DNA from: Bacillus sp. es.036
GTDB lineage: Bacteria > Bacillota > Bacilli > Bacillales > Guptibacillaceae
Assembly (NCBI RefSeq): GCF_002563635.1
Contig: NZ_PDIZ01000003.1
Coordinates: forward strand, 372,001-436,000
Direction of reading: 5' to 3'
DNA length: 64,000 nt
This document shows, piece by piece, positions 48,064 to 57,799 of the stretch. The notes below the pieces were generated by a model. That model searched no databases and was not told where the DNA came from. It saw nothing but the letters and a program-made list of their open reading frames with translations. The position numbers and the translations under genes are program-made. Numbering within the stretch: position 1 is the first letter of the stretch; the number at the start of each line of letters is the position of its first letter.

Positions 48064-48082
48064 ATTTAACTAAAAACATGAA

Positions 48083-48110
48083 AAAAAAACCGGTTAGCTA
48101 ACCGGTTTTT
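48083..48110. terminator. Terminator of the minus-strand small gene
   Basis: AAAACCGGTTAG / CTAACCGGTTTT palindrome flanked by A- and T-runs. Confidence 0.85.
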
Positions 48111-48113
48111 CTA

Positions 48114-48302
48114 CTATTGGTGAAGTTGTTGTTTATTCAATTGATGTTCGTAATCAGCTTTATTCTTACGAATGAGATGAAATACTTTGTCTTTCGTTTC
48201 GCTATCTAGTTTTTCGAGAATTTTACCTGCTTTGTATTCGTTCGAGGTAACAATTTTTCGATAAATTTTAGATAACCGTTTATCATCTTCGGATAAATCC
48301 AA
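48114..48302 (-). CDS. Small hypothetical protein (62 residues)
   Basis: TTG start with AAGGAGG 10 bases ahead. Sequence MDLSEDDKRLSKIYRKIVTS is hydrophilic and helical, ends in a Gln/His-rich tail. No family recognised. Confidence 0.7.
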   Translation of the reverse strand: MDLSEDDKRLSKIYRKIVTSNEYKAGKILEKLDSETKDKVFHLIRKNKADYEHQLNKQQLHQ

Positions 48303-48459
48303 AAGGCACTGCCTCCTTATAATGATCTAAACCTTTTTCCTATCCTTAAATTACGATTTATTTTACAATATATGAAGAGAAGTAGCAAGAAATTAATATA
48401 ATTATGACAGAATATTCTTATATATAATAAATTAAATGGACATGAAAGGGAGTCATACC

Positions 48460-48720
48460 ATGGAATATACAAATGAAATGAAAAATCGTTTAAAAAGAGT
48501 GGAAGGTCAAATTCGCGGTGTTCTCCGGATGATCGAAGAAGAAAAAGATTGTAAAGACGTTATTACTCAGCTTTCTGCGAGTCGGACGGCAATTGACCGC
48601 ACAATTGGATTAATTGTTGGTTCTAATCTTGAAGAATGCATTCGAGAACAACTTGATAAGGGTGAGTCCACAGAAGACGTCGTAAAAGAAGCCGTACAAC
48701 TATTAGTGAAAAGTCGCTAG
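48460..48720 (+). CDS. CsoR/CstR-family metal- or persulfide-sensing repressor
   Basis: 86 residues, all-helical DUF156 fold starting with KNRLKRVEGQIRGVLRMIE. The two cysteines are at Cys31 and Cys60, matching CstR numbering, while the copper-binding His of CsoR is replaced (TAIDRT context). That points to a sulphur-sensing CstR-like or uncharacterised YrkD-like member more than to a copper sensor. GAAAGGGAG ahead of ATG 48460. No rhodanese or copper ATPase gene is adjacent. Confidence 0.88.
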   Translation: MEYTNEMKNRLKRVEGQIRGVLRMIEEEKDCKDVITQLSASRTAIDRTIGLIVGSNLEECIREQLDKGESTEDVVKEAVQLLVKSR

Positions 48721-48922
48721 TTTAATTTTCCCTCAAATATTTTATAGTGTCGGATACAATTCATCTTGTGGTCAATCGAAACGAATGAGAGTGTATATAA
48801 CTTGCAAGCTGGAGAAATAGTGAATAATAGATCTTCTCATTTCTGTTATTTGCTTTTAGTTCTATTTGCATGAATGGATAGAGATGATTGCTTTTACGTT
48901 TATTTGAAAAAAGGAGGAGCAA

Positions 48923-49492
48923 ATGAAACGTCTAAGAATAGGAATCGTTGTTGTTCTTGGTTTTTTGGCGTATAGTCTCTATTCTTCTCATCAAGAGAAA
49001 GAAGTGAGCGATCCAGCTCAAATGCAAGCTGCTGAAGTAACGTCTAATGCTCATGAAATAGGAATTGAAGAAGGAAATCGTGCACCTGATTTTACATTAT
49101 ATTCGCTTGAAGGGAAAGAAGTGAGCCTTTCAGATTCCAAAGGAAAGGTTACCTTTATTAATTTCTGGACCACCTGGTGTCCACCATGTAAAGAAGAAAT
49201 GCCTGATATGCAGGAGTTTTATGAGGAAGATGGGAAAGAGTTTGATGCGGAAATCTTTGCGGTTAATCTTACAACGAATGAGTCATCCTCACAGGTTGTA
49301 AAAGATTTTGCAAGGAAAAATAATCTTACTTTTCCTATTTTATTGGACACAGAGGGAGAATTAATGGAAACATTCGCGACCATTACAATTCCTACTACTT
49401 ATGTTATTGACAAAAATGGTATAATCATGAAGAAAGTGATTGGTCCTATGAGTAAAGAAATGATGAACGATTTGACATTCTCTGCTCGATAA
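48923..49492 (+). CDS. Thiol-disulfide oxidoreductase, ResA/TlpA-like
   Basis: 189 residues. Membrane anchor at 5-20, then a thioredoxin fold with active site WCPPC (Cys86, Cys89) and cis-Pro in TIPTTYVID. The anchored thioredoxins of this type reduce disulfides outside the membrane, in cytochrome c maturation or spore formation. AAAGGAGGAG ahead. Confidence 0.93.
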   Translation: MKRLRIGIVVVLGFLAYSLYSSHQEKEVSDPAQMQAAEVTSNAHEIGIEEGNRAPDFTLYSLEGKEVSLSDSKGKVTFINFWTTWCPPCKEEMPDMQEFYEEDGKEFDAEIFAVNLTTNESSSQVVKDFARKNNLTFPILLDTEGELMETFATITIPTTYVIDKNGIIMKKVIGPMSKEMMNDLTFSAR

Positions 49493-49604
49493 AGTGATCA
49501 CTAGTTGGTTATCTATGTCTTGTTGTTCGTTCCTTTGTTCTTTTTAGAAGACAATTTTAGGAAACACCGAGGATAAACAGTTGACACATAAGGGGGAGTG
49601 AACT

Positions 49605-49793
49605 GTGACAAATCTAGGATTTGGTGTAATGCTATTTGTTATACTCGGGTATGTCCAATACAGTTGGATTTATGAAACAGTAGATGGAATTGGGTACGAA
49701 TTCAAATCAAAATGGTCTTACATATCGATGTCAGTGTTTCTGGGTGTGTTAGTTGGCTACTTCATTACAACTGGTCTTTATCAAGCTTATTAA
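49605..49793 (+). CDS. Small membrane protein (62 residues)
   Basis: GTG start behind AGGGGGAG. Two membrane helices (about 5-22 and 40-58). Not assigned to a family. Confidence 0.7.
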   Translation: MTNLGFGVMLFVILGYVQYSWIYETVDGIGYEFKSKWSYISMSVFLGVLVGYFITTGLYQAY

Positions 49794-49836
49794 AAAGAGT
49801 TATTAATTTTATTAAGTTTGAAAGAATATGTTTCCG

Positions 49837-49978
49837 TTGACGTTTTGTAAAATAGCACTTATGCTGTACATTGTATACTAAAACCAGCCCAAAGATGGCT
49901 GGACGGCGATTTTTCTGAGAGACCGATCTCTCATTTTCATCGCCCTCTGTTGATTAAATCGACAGGGGGCGATTTTTT
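49837..49978 (+). promoter_or_regulatory. Attenuator-like leader of the EamA transporter gene
   Basis: Promoter TTGACG with TATGCT 17 bases on. Leader: hairpin CCAGCC/GGCTGG (49884-49902), then GGCGAT (49905-49910) able to pair with ATCGCC (49939-49944), enclosing GAGAGA/TCTCTC. But ATCGCCCTCTGT (49939-49950) also pairs with ACAGGGGGCGAT (49962-49973), which is followed by T6 and is a good terminator. The two folds exclude each other, the layout of a riboswitch or attenuator. The transporter ATG follows 73 bases later. No known riboswitch consensus recognised. Confidence 0.55.
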
Positions 49979-50051
49979 ATTGTTTACACACAGTAATAAG
50001 CTCTTTCTGAAGTTGATATTAAGAAAAGTGGAATGAATGGGGGATTCATAA

Positions 50052-50951
50052 ATGTGGAAGTATGTATTGCTTGTTTTAGCTGCTGGATGCAGTCTGGGAT
50101 CACTATCAACAATTACAAAAATAGGGATTACAAGAGGATTTTCTGTTGGAGAACTTTTAGCAGGACAGTTTGTCATTGGGTGGTTGATCTTACTTGTTCT
50201 ACTTCTAATCTTTAAACAAAAGCCAAGTTTTAAAGGAGCTAAATTTTTGTTGATTGGCGGGGCTATGATCGGATGTGTTTCCATATTTTATACGCTTGCT
50301 GTCTCGAAGCTTCCAGCTTCCATTGCTGTTCTGCTTTTGTTCCAATTTACATGGATTGGTATTGTCATTGATTCCTTGTATCAAAAAAAATGGCCAGATT
50401 TAAAAACGTTTTTTTCCGTTAGCATTCTTCTTATCGGGACGATTCTAGCGAGTGGAATTATTGGAAGTGAGAAGTTAGCTTATGATCCAACCGGAATCAT
50501 ATTAGGGCTTTTATCAGCAATTTGTTTTGCCATGTACATTTTTATTATGGGCAAAACTTCAGCAGAAGTTCCTGCAATACAGAAAAGCTTTTTCATGGTG
50601 ACCGTCGCAGGAGTTCTTGTGTTAACGACATTTTCTCCAGAATCTCTTCTACATGGTGGGCTATCGTTAGAATGGACGCTGTTTGGTTTCTTCTTAGCGA
50701 TCCTTGGGAATATATTTCCTGTTCTTTTTATGGCAATAGGTGTACCGAAAGTTGGTTCGAGTGTTGGAACAATCCTTAGTTCTTCAGAGCTCCCCGCAGC
50801 AGTGTTTCTCTCGGCTATCATTCTCCATGAAGCCGTTCATATGATTCAATGGTTTGGCGTCTTTCTCGTTCTTGCTGGCATTGTCATTTCCCAATGGGAT
50901 GTTTGCGGTGAAAGTAAATCCAAAAAAAGTAGTATAATTTTAGATAACTGA
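50052..50951 (+). CDS. EamA/DMT-family transporter
   Basis: 299 residues with ten predicted membrane helices in two homologous EamA halves (YVLLVLAAGCSLGSLSTITK at the start; second repeat from about 150). Drug/metabolite exporters of this superfamily move amino acids, nucleotides or toxic metabolites; substrate unknown. The leader with alternative hairpins suggests expression is tuned by a ligand or by translation. Confidence 0.92.
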   Translation: MWKYVLLVLAAGCSLGSLSTITKIGITRGFSVGELLAGQFVIGWLILLVLLLIFKQKPSFKGAKFLLIGGAMIGCVSIFYTLAVSKLPASIAVLLLFQFTWIGIVIDSLYQKKWPDLKTFFSVSILLIGTILASGIIGSEKLAYDPTGIILGLLSAICFAMYIFIMGKTSAEVPAIQKSFFMVTVAGVLVLTTFSPESLLHGGLSLEWTLFGFFLAILGNIFPVLFMAIGVPKVGSSVGTILSSSELPAAVFLSAIILHEAVHMIQWFGVFLVLAGIVISQWDVCGESKSKKSSIILDN

Positions 50952-51018
50952 CAAATAGAAGAAAATGAAAACGAATGTATATCTTTATAACCTATTTTTG
51001 TAAAGGGGAAATTGCGTA

Positions 51019-52098
51019 ATGGATTTGTTACGTATTGATGACACCTGGATTCAGCTTGGAATTGCCATTGGAATCTTCCTTCTTTTTCTATTAATGAGGA
51101 AAATTTTCGCGAAGTATATTTATAATCTCGTTCTTAAATTAAGCAGAAAATCTTCTAATGAATTTTTCACACATCTTTTTTTAGCATTTGAAAGACCGCT
51201 ACGAATGCTATTTGTGATTATAGGATTAAATATTTCTGTTCGATATGTTTCTTTTCTTGATCATCATAATGAACTCTTCAAAGACATTATGAGTTCATCG
51301 TTAATTTTCTTAGCGGCTTGGGGACTGTATAACTTATCCTCAGCTTCTTCATTGTTTTTCCAAACGATGAACACGAAATATAATTTAAAAATTGATCAAC
51401 TTCTAATTCCATTTCTATCAAAAACGCTCCGTCTCTTAATTGTTGCCATGACGTTCAGCGTCATTGCTGGAGAATTTGGTTATGATGTGAATGGGTTTAT
51501 TACAGGGCTTGGACTAGGAGGATTAGCCTTTGCTCTTGCAGCAAAAGAAACGATTGAGAACTTCTTTGGTGGCATTGTGATTATTACAGAAAAGCCATTC
51601 TCAATTGGGGAATGGATTAAAACGCCTAGTGTTGAAGGGGTCGTTGAAGACATTACGTTTAGAAGTACGAAAATCCGTACGTTTGCTCAAGCGCTTGTTA
51701 CCGTTCCAAATGCGAGACTAGCTAATGAAAATATTACAAACTGGTCAAAAATGGGGAAACGTCAGATTACGTTCCATGTTGGTGTCACGTACAATACGCC
51801 TTCAGAAAGACTTGAAACGTGTATTACTCGTATTGAGAAGATGCTTCGAGATCATGATGAAATTCACCCTGAAACGATCTTTGTTTCTTTTGATGAGTTT
51901 AATCATAGTAGCCTTGATGTTTTTCTTTATTTCTTTACAAATACGACAACGTGGGGCGATTTTTTAAATGTGAAGCAAGACGTGAACTTTAAAATTATGA
52001 AAATCATGGAGGAAGAGCAAGTTTCCTTTGCGTTCCCTACGCAAACACTCCATGTTGAAAGTGCACGATCTCATGAAGAAGAGAAAATGTATAGCTAA
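51019..52098 (+). CDS. MscS-family mechanosensitive channel
   Basis: 359 residues. Four or five membrane helices, the pore-lining helix with small residues GLGLGGLAFALAAKETIENFFGG near 165-190, and the cytoplasmic beta domain (VVEDITFRSTKIRTFAQALVTVPNA). Releases solutes on hypo-osmotic shock. AAAGGGG ahead. Similar to YhdY/YkuT-type channels of Bacillus. Confidence 0.93.
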   Translation: MDLLRIDDTWIQLGIAIGIFLLFLLMRKIFAKYIYNLVLKLSRKSSNEFFTHLFLAFERPLRMLFVIIGLNISVRYVSFLDHHNELFKDIMSSSLIFLAAWGLYNLSSASSLFFQTMNTKYNLKIDQLLIPFLSKTLRLLIVAMTFSVIAGEFGYDVNGFITGLGLGGLAFALAAKETIENFFGGIVIITEKPFSIGEWIKTPSVEGVVEDITFRSTKIRTFAQALVTVPNARLANENITNWSKMGKRQITFHVGVTYNTPSERLETCITRIEKMLRDHDEIHPETIFVSFDEFNHSSLDVFLYFFTNTTTWGDFLNVKQDVNFKIMKIMEEEQVSFAFPTQTLHVESARSHEEEKMYS

Positions 52099-52104
52099 AG
52101 AAGA

Positions 52105-52135
52105 AGGCAGGTCTCCATTTGAGACCTGCCTTTTT
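52105..52135. terminator. Bidirectional terminator
   Basis: AGGCAGGTCTC / GAGACCTGCCT hairpin with T-run between convergent genes. Confidence 0.9.
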
Positions 52136-52136
52136 G

Positions 52137-53102
52137 CTATGCGCTTCTCTTTGATAAAACGTTTTGTTCTTTAGTAGCCGGCTTCCTTTTACTCCAGATG
52201 GTAGCAAGAATAGGACCGGATATATTATGCCATACACTGAAGATGGCACTCGGTACGGCCGCGATTGGATTAAAATGAGCTGCTGCGAGTGCTGCTCCAA
52301 GACCCGAATTCTGCATCCCAACTTCAATAGAGATAGCTCGTTGATCCCGTTCATTAAGTCGAAATAATTTTGCGAGAAAATAGCCAATGATTAGGCCGAG
52401 CAAGTTATGAAGAATAACAATGGAGAAGATCAACAGTCCTGTCTCTGCGATGCGGTCCTTGCTTGCGCCTACGACTGCAGCCACAATGGCGACGATAGAA
52501 ATGACCGAAACAAGGGGTAACGCTTTTACACTTTCAGCAACTTTTTCTTTGAAAATAAGCTTTACGATAACGCCAAGAGTGATTGGTATGACGACCATTT
52601 GGAATATCGATAAGAATAGATCTCCAGCTGAGACCGGTAGCCACTGACTCGCAAATAATAAAACGAGTGCAGGCGTTAATAAAGGAGCAAGTAGTGTTGA
52701 GACAGCTGTAATGGCTACGGATAAAGCTGTATTTCCTTTAGAGAGATAAGTGATCACATTGGAAGCTGTTCCGCCAGGACAGCAGCCGACTAGGATGACA
52801 CCTACAGCAACTTCAGCGGGTAACTGAAATAGAACCGCTAGAGCGTATGCGAGTAATGGCATAATGATGAACTGTGCTGCCACCCCAATGGCAACACTTT
52901 TTGGCTGCTTCACCACTTCTTTAAAATCATTGGTAGAGAGGGTCATCCCCATCCCAAACATGATAACGCCTAGTAGTATGGTTATGTAAGAAGTAATCCA
53001 CGTAAATCCTTCAGGATAAATAAAACCTAACACTGCAAAAAGAAGTACCCAAACTGCAAATGTATTTCCCGCAAAGCGACTTGCCTTTTCAAGAGCTTTC
53101 AT
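52137..53102 (-). CDS. Bile acid:sodium symporter (BASS) family transporter
   Basis: 321 residues, about nine membrane helices. Family marks: [24 protein letters not shown] and [35 protein letters not shown]. Bacterial members carry keto acids such as pantoate or 2-keto acids with sodium. B. subtilis YocS is similar. Start ATG 53102. Confidence 0.92.
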   Translation of the reverse strand: MKALEKASRFAGNTFAVWVLLFAVLGFIYPEGFTWITSYITILLGVIMFGMGMTLSTNDFKEVVKQPKSVAIGVAAQFIIMPLLAYALAVLFQLPAEVAVGVILVGCCPGGTASNVITYLSKGNTALSVAITAVSTLLAPLLTPALVLLFASQWLPVSAGDLFLSIFQMVVIPITLGVIVKLIFKEKVAESVKALPLVSVISIVAIVAAVVGASKDRIAETGLLIFSIVILHNLLGLIIGYFLAKLFRLNERDQRAISIEVGMQNSGLGAALAAAHFNPIAAVPSAIFSVWHNISGPILATIWSKRKPATKEQNVLSKRSA

Positions 53103-53235
53103 TCAACCACATCCTTAGAAATTTTAACCTTGATTATACGCTTATTCAAACAATTTTCAATACTATCTGAAAACTTATTCAACTATTTTTCCATAACGAT
53201 TTTCTTCCCCCTAATCATGAACCTACTTGTCCGGT

Positions 53236-53243
53236 CATACATA
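53236..53243 (+). promoter_or_regulatory. Possible sigma-E -10 element of spoVR
   Basis: CATACATA, one mismatch from CATACANT, about 30 bases ahead of the ATG; the -35 is poor. Confidence 0.3.
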
Positions 53244-53273
53244 TTAGTAAGCAATATATTAGGAGGGAATGAC

Positions 53274-54677
53274 ATGTCTACAGAGAAAGAAATCTTTTAT
53301 GCCATAGAAGAGATTACGGAGATCGCAAAAGGGTTCGGACTCGATTATTACCCAATGCGTTATGAGATATGTCCAGCAGATATTATTTACACATTCGGAG
53401 CATATGGAATGCCAACGCGGTTCTCTCATTGGAGTTTTGGAAAACAGTTTCATAAAATGAAGCTGCAATATGATCTAGGACTAAGTAAAATCTATGAGCT
53501 TGTTATTAATTCAGATCCTTGCTATGCCTTTTTATTAGATACAAATAGCCTCATTCAAAATAAGCTTATTATTGCTCATGTATTGGCGCACTGTGACTTT
53601 TTTAAGAATAATGTTCGTTTCTCAAATACACGAAGAGACATGGTGGAAAGTATGACGGCCACTGCTGAGCGTGTTGCTTATTATGAACATCATTATGGGA
53701 AAGACGAAGTAGAAAACTTCCTTGATGCCGTCCTCTCCATACAAGAACATATAGATCCTTCTATCATGCGCCCTAGACTAACTTATAATTATCAAGACGA
53801 TACACCAATTCCAGTGAAACATGATTCACCATACAATGATTTATGGTCAATCGATAAGGATGATTCTGCGGACGAGCCAACTCCAAAGAAAAAGAAGAAA
53901 TTCCCTCCACAACCAGAAAAAGATCTTCTTCTTTTCATTCAGGAATACAGCACGGAGCTAGAAGACTGGCAACGAGATATTTTGACCATGATGCGAGAAG
54001 AAATGCTTTATTTCTGGCCACAGCTTGAAACAAAGATCATGAATGAAGGATGGGCAAGTTATTGGCACCAGCGTATTCTGCGCGAAATGGATTTAACGAC
54101 GGATGAAGCAATTGAATTTGCTTCTTTAAATGCTAATGTTGTGCAGCCTTCACGCACACGTATTAATCCTTACTACCTGGGGCTTAAAATTTTCGAGCAT
54201 ATTGAGGAAGTCTACGATAACCCAACGGAAGAGATGAGGCAGCGGGGATTCGAGCCTGGGAAAGGGCGAGAAAAGATGTTTGAGGTCCGTGAAGTAGAAG
54301 CTGATATTTCATTCATTCGAAATTATTTAACGAAAGACCTCGTCCACAAAGAAGATTTATATTTATTTCAGAAAAAAGGGCGCGATTATAAAATTGTAGA
54401 TAAAGAATGGGAGCATATTCGCGATCAACTTGTGACAATGAGAGTAAATGGCGGCTTTCCTTATTTAACTGTCAATGACGGAAACTATATGAAAGCTGGC
54501 GAAATGTATCTTCACCATTCTTTTGAAGACACAGAACTTGATCTTCAATATCTAGAGCGCGTTATTCCTTATATTTATCAGCTTTGGGGGCGTCCGGTTC
54601 ATATGGAAACAAAAGTGGAAGATAAAGAAGTTCTTTTTTCATATGACGGAAAGAAATTACATCGAAGGTATTTGTAG
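53274..54677 (+). CDS. spoVR: Stage V sporulation protein R
   Basis: 467 residues. SpoVR marks: [19 protein letters not shown] near the start, [25 protein letters not shown] and [16 protein letters not shown]. Required for normal spore cortex formation in B. subtilis, made in the mother cell. Start ATG 53274 behind TTAGGAGGG; the long upstream extension of the frame is not coding. Third member, with prkA and yhbH, of a functionally linked set. Confidence 0.96.
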   Translation: MSTEKEIFYAIEEITEIAKGFGLDYYPMRYEICPADIIYTFGAYGMPTRFSHWSFGKQFHKMKLQYDLGLSKIYELVINSDPCYAFLLDTNSLIQNKLIIAHVLAHCDFFKNNVRFSNTRRDMVESMTATAERVAYYEHHYGKDEVENFLDAVLSIQEHIDPSIMRPRLTYNYQDDTPIPVKHDSPYNDLWSIDKDDSADEPTPKKKKKFPPQPEKDLLLFIQEYSTELEDWQRDILTMMREEMLYFWPQLETKIMNEGWASYWHQRILREMDLTTDEAIEFASLNANVVQPSRTRINPYYLGLKIFEHIEEVYDNPTEEMRQRGFEPGKGREKMFEVREVEADISFIRNYLTKDLVHKEDLYLFQKKGRDYKIVDKEWEHIRDQLVTMRVNGGFPYLTVNDGNYMKAGEMYLHHSFEDTELDLQYLERVIPYIYQLWGRPVHMETKVEDKEVLFSYDGKKLHRRYL

Positions 54678-54680
54678 GCC

Positions 54681-55253
54681 TTGGACATCCTGAGTCATTT
54701 AAATGATCATTTCTGGACTTATCTTCTCTTTATTACGGTCGCTGGCGCATTAGGAGGAGTTGGGAATATTCTTATCTCAGGTGAATTCCAGCGTTTTCGT
54801 AAAGTAATCAATTACGAAAATCAAACAGTTTACTACAGTCTAGGGTCTATAAAAGAGCCGTTTGTAGGAGCTATTGGCGGTATTTTAACAACGCTTTTGT
54901 TTATCGAAACAGCTTCAGCTCAGTATTTGTTATACTTAGCACTGCTCACAGGATTTGGGAGCAGTGCTTTTCTAAAGCGATACGTGGATCAAAAAACAGA
55001 TCAAATTATTGATCAAAATAACAGTGCGATTCAAAATGAAAATATTCAAATGTATGCTGTGAAAAATGAAGCAGACGGGTCAAAGGTAAAAGGAATTATG
55101 AGTCCATCACCTGTTTACTTAACGGAAGAAGAAATAGAACGTCTCACAAAACTTCAAGCAAAAGTGGGTGAAGCGGTAGGTCCGAAAGAAGCAAAACTGT
55201 ATCAGTGTGAAATTAATTCGCTTCTAAGTCAAGGCAAACAGCGATCGTTTTAG
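54681..55253 (+). CDS. DUF4257-like membrane protein
   Basis: 190 residues from TTG 54681, 3 bases after the spoVR stop, so probably co-transcribed; no ATG is available near the start. Two or three membrane helices (about 10-30, 60-80, 82-98), then a hydrophilic helical tail. Function unknown; linkage to spoVR hints at a spore role. Confidence 0.75.
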   Translation: MDILSHLNDHFWTYLLFITVAGALGGVGNILISGEFQRFRKVINYENQTVYYSLGSIKEPFVGAIGGILTTLLFIETASAQYLLYLALLTGFGSSAFLKRYVDQKTDQIIDQNNSAIQNENIQMYAVKNEADGSKVKGIMSPSPVYLTEEEIERLTKLQAKVGEAVGPKEAKLYQCEINSLLSQGKQRSF

Positions 55254-55323
55254 GTGTCTCTTGTCGAAGTATGAGATCTATCGTATGATATATGTGATTA
55301 TGCACATATGAAGGGGATCTCAT

Positions 55324-56037
55324 ATGAAAAAAGTGATAAAACGAATCAGCCTTATTGTTTTATTGTTAGTAGTGGTCCTGGCGATCGCTTTCTTTTTCTG
55401 GGCGCGCTCTGCATATGAACCAACGAAAGAAGCGCTAGCTTATATGGAAAAATCAAATGAAAATGAATTAACTTTTGGATCAACAGACGCAGATAAAGGG
55501 ATTATCTTTTATCAAGGCGGCAAAGTAGAAGAAGAAGCCTATGCGTACCTAGCGCACCAGCTTGCTGAGAAAGGTTATTTTGTTGTCATCCCGAGACTAA
55601 CGTTAAACCTCGCTATTCTGGATGGCGACGAAGCTACGAGTATTATCGATCGGTATAGCACGATCGATAATTGGTACATTGGTGGTCATTCACTAGGTGG
55701 TGCTGTGGCTTCCTCATTTGCAGTCGAACATCCCGATCGCATACAGGGGTTGTTTTTTCTCGCTGCTTATCCGATTGAAGACATGTCTAACTTAGAGATG
55801 CCAACTTTAACAATATACGGGGAGGATGATGGAGTAGCTGCCTTATCTGACCAAAAGGCAAAAGAGAGCTTGCTATCTTCTCAAGCTGTCATCCATATAA
55901 TTGAAGGCGGAAATCATGCGAATTATGGTATGTACGGTGAGCAAAAAGGAGATAATCCTGGATCACTTACATCGGAACAACAAATCGATGAAACTGTGCA
56001 AACCATTTTAACTTGGATAGAAAAGGAACAAAAATAA
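55324..56037 (+). CDS. Alpha/beta hydrolase, membrane-anchored
   Basis: 237 residues. N-terminal membrane helix (about 9-29), nucleophile elbow GGHSLGGAVA (Ser about 119), Asp in YGEDDGVA and His in GGNHANYG: a complete catalytic triad outside the membrane. Substrate unknown. AAGGGGAT ahead of ATG. Confidence 0.9.
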   Translation: MKKVIKRISLIVLLLVVVLAIAFFFWARSAYEPTKEALAYMEKSNENELTFGSTDADKGIIFYQGGKVEEEAYAYLAHQLAEKGYFVVIPRLTLNLAILDGDEATSIIDRYSTIDNWYIGGHSLGGAVASSFAVEHPDRIQGLFFLAAYPIEDMSNLEMPTLTIYGEDDGVAALSDQKAKESLLSSQAVIHIIEGGNHANYGMYGEQKGDNPGSLTSEQQIDETVQTILTWIEKEQK

Positions 56038-56066
56038 GAAGCTGTCACTGACAGCTTCTTATTTTT
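56034..56066 (+). terminator. Terminator
   Basis: AAGAAGCTGTCA / TGACAGCTTCTT hairpin with T-run. Confidence 0.9.
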
Positions 56067-56148
56067 GTGAGGTTTTTTAGTTCGGATAAAAGGAATAAGG
56101 AATAGAAGGTAAGAAGATTCTCAATAATGGAGGATATAGGAAAGAGAT

Positions 56149-56260
56149 TGACAGAAAACGTATATGGGTTAAGATAGGGAATGTAATTATCTAACCCTTC
56201 ATATGAGTTCAACTCCTAACTTTAAATTATGGAACAAATGGTTAGGAGCTCTCTGAAAAG
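56149..56260 (+). promoter_or_regulatory. Promoter and leader hairpin of the K+ transporter gene
   Basis: TTGACA near 56149 and TAAGAT 16 bases on. The leader has a CTCCTAAC / GTTAGGAG stem at about 56213-56250. It is too short and lacks the pattern of the c-di-AMP ydaO riboswitch that precedes some ktr genes. Confidence 0.45.
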
Positions 56261-56281
56261 TTTGTATTATATGAAAAGGCT

Positions 56282-57643
56282 GTGGATGCTTTGTTAAGAT
56301 CTCGATTTCGACGAATCCGATTAACGTCTGTTCAGTTAATCGTTTTGTTTTATTTAATAGCGGTAACGGTTTCCACTTTCTTAATTGGTTTACCGATTGC
56401 CCATAAACCTGGTGTGCAGCTTTCCTTTATTGATGCGCTATTTACAGCCGTTAGTGCGGTAAGTGTAACGGGTCTTTCTGTTGTATCTATTGCGGATACG
56501 TTCAGCGTGCCAGGAATCTTTATCATTGCGGCAGTCCTACAAATCGGCGGAATTGGTATTATGACGCTCGGTACATTTGTTTGGCTTGTCATGGGCAAGA
56601 AGATTGGGTTGAAAGAAAGACAGTTGATTATGACAGATCAAAATCAATCAACCCTCGCAGGCCTAGTGCAATTGATGAAACAAATTCTTGGCTTGATTTT
56701 CATTATAGAAGTGGTTGGAGCTCTTGTTCTCGGTACGTATTACCTTCGCTTCTTTGAAACCTGGCAGGAAGCCTATTTACAGGGGTTCTTTGCCTCTGTT
56801 AGTGCAACGACAAATGGTGGCTTTGATATAACAGGTAGCTCGCTTCAGCCGTTCGCTCAAGACTATTTCGTGCAATTTATTCATATCTTATTGATTGTGA
56901 CTGGAGCAATAGGGTTTCCAGTTTTAATTGAAGTGAAAAACTTTTTGTTTTCTAGACAAAATAGTTATCGCTACAAATTTTCTTTATTTACAAAACTAAC
57001 TACAATGACGTTCTTTGTGTTAGTTGTATCAGGTGCTATTCTGATTTGGGCTTTTGAAGCGACGACCTTCTTTGCGGATAAAAGCTGGCATGAATCGTTT
57101 TTCTATGCCATGTTTCAGTCGGTAACTACTCGTAGTGGGGGACTCTCAACGATGGATGTGAATCAGTTTCAGGAGCCTACACAGCTACTATTATCTGCAT
57201 TAATGTTTATTGGTGCTTCCCCAAGCAGTGTTGGAGGAGGAGTTCGAACAACAACCTTTGCAATTGTACTACTTGCTATTTTCTTCTTCGCAAAAGGCGG
57301 GACATCGATCAAAGTTTTTGGACGAGAATTGCATCATGAGGACATTCACAAAGCATTTGTCGTCTTCACCGTAGCCATTATCGTATGGAGCTGTGGAATT
57401 ATTATGCTCTCATTCTCAGAACCATTTCCGATTGTGGCGATTATTTTCGAAGTCTCATCAGCATTTGGTACTACTGGTTTATCAATGGGTGTAACACCAG
57501 GATTAAGTACGTTTGGTAAAATTGTAATCATGTGTTTGATGTTTATCGGAAGAATTGGGATTCTTTCGTTTCTCTTCCTTATTCGAGGAACGGTTCTTCG
57601 TGAAAGATACCACTATCCAACTGAACGAGTTATTATTGGATAA
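56282..57643 (+). CDS. Ktr/Trk-type potassium uptake membrane subunit
   Basis: 453 residues with eight membrane helices in four M1-P-M2 units. Filter-like loops include SAVSVTGLSVV, SATTNGGFDIT, SVTTRSGGLST and SAFGTTGLSMG, each with the central Gly. Works with a cytosolic KtrA/C-type RCK subunit, not encoded beside it, so it is like the solitary KtrD of B. subtilis. GTG start; the ribosome binding site AAAAGG is weak. Confidence 0.92.
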   Translation: MDALLRSRFRRIRLTSVQLIVLFYLIAVTVSTFLIGLPIAHKPGVQLSFIDALFTAVSAVSVTGLSVVSIADTFSVPGIFIIAAVLQIGGIGIMTLGTFVWLVMGKKIGLKERQLIMTDQNQSTLAGLVQLMKQILGLIFIIEVVGALVLGTYYLRFFETWQEAYLQGFFASVSATTNGGFDITGSSLQPFAQDYFVQFIHILLIVTGAIGFPVLIEVKNFLFSRQNSYRYKFSLFTKLTTMTFFVLVVSGAILIWAFEATTFFADKSWHESFFYAMFQSVTTRSGGLSTMDVNQFQEPTQLLLSALMFIGASPSSVGGGVRTTTFAIVLLAIFFFAKGGTSIKVFGRELHHEDIHKAFVVFTVAIIVWSCGIIMLSFSEPFPIVAIIFEVSSAFGTTGLSMGVTPGLSTFGKIVIMCLMFIGRIGILSFLFLIRGTVLRERYHYPTERVIIG

Positions 57644-57674
57644 AAGCAGGTGGCCTAGTGCCACTTGCTTTTTT
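57644..57674 (+). terminator. Terminator
   Basis: AAGCAGGTGGC / GCCACTTGCTT hairpin with T6. Confidence 0.9.
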
Positions 57675-57799
57675 GTGTACAGTCTTTTTGGTTTTGTCCT
57701 CGTTCACTGTTTTGATGAAATAATTTGATTTTAGCGGAGATATTGTTCATTGCCGCGGAGAGAATAAAAGTATCGAGGAAATTATAGAAAAGTGGAATT

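Noticed and set aside
50480-50821. 113-codon minus-strand frame inside the EamA transporter gene
   Set aside because: Antisense of a membrane protein gene; composition and lack of a start signal argue against coding.
56067-56281. ydaO-type c-di-AMP riboswitch before the K+ transporter
   Set aside because: The leader after the likely promoter is only about 110 bases and lacks the expected multi-stem pattern.
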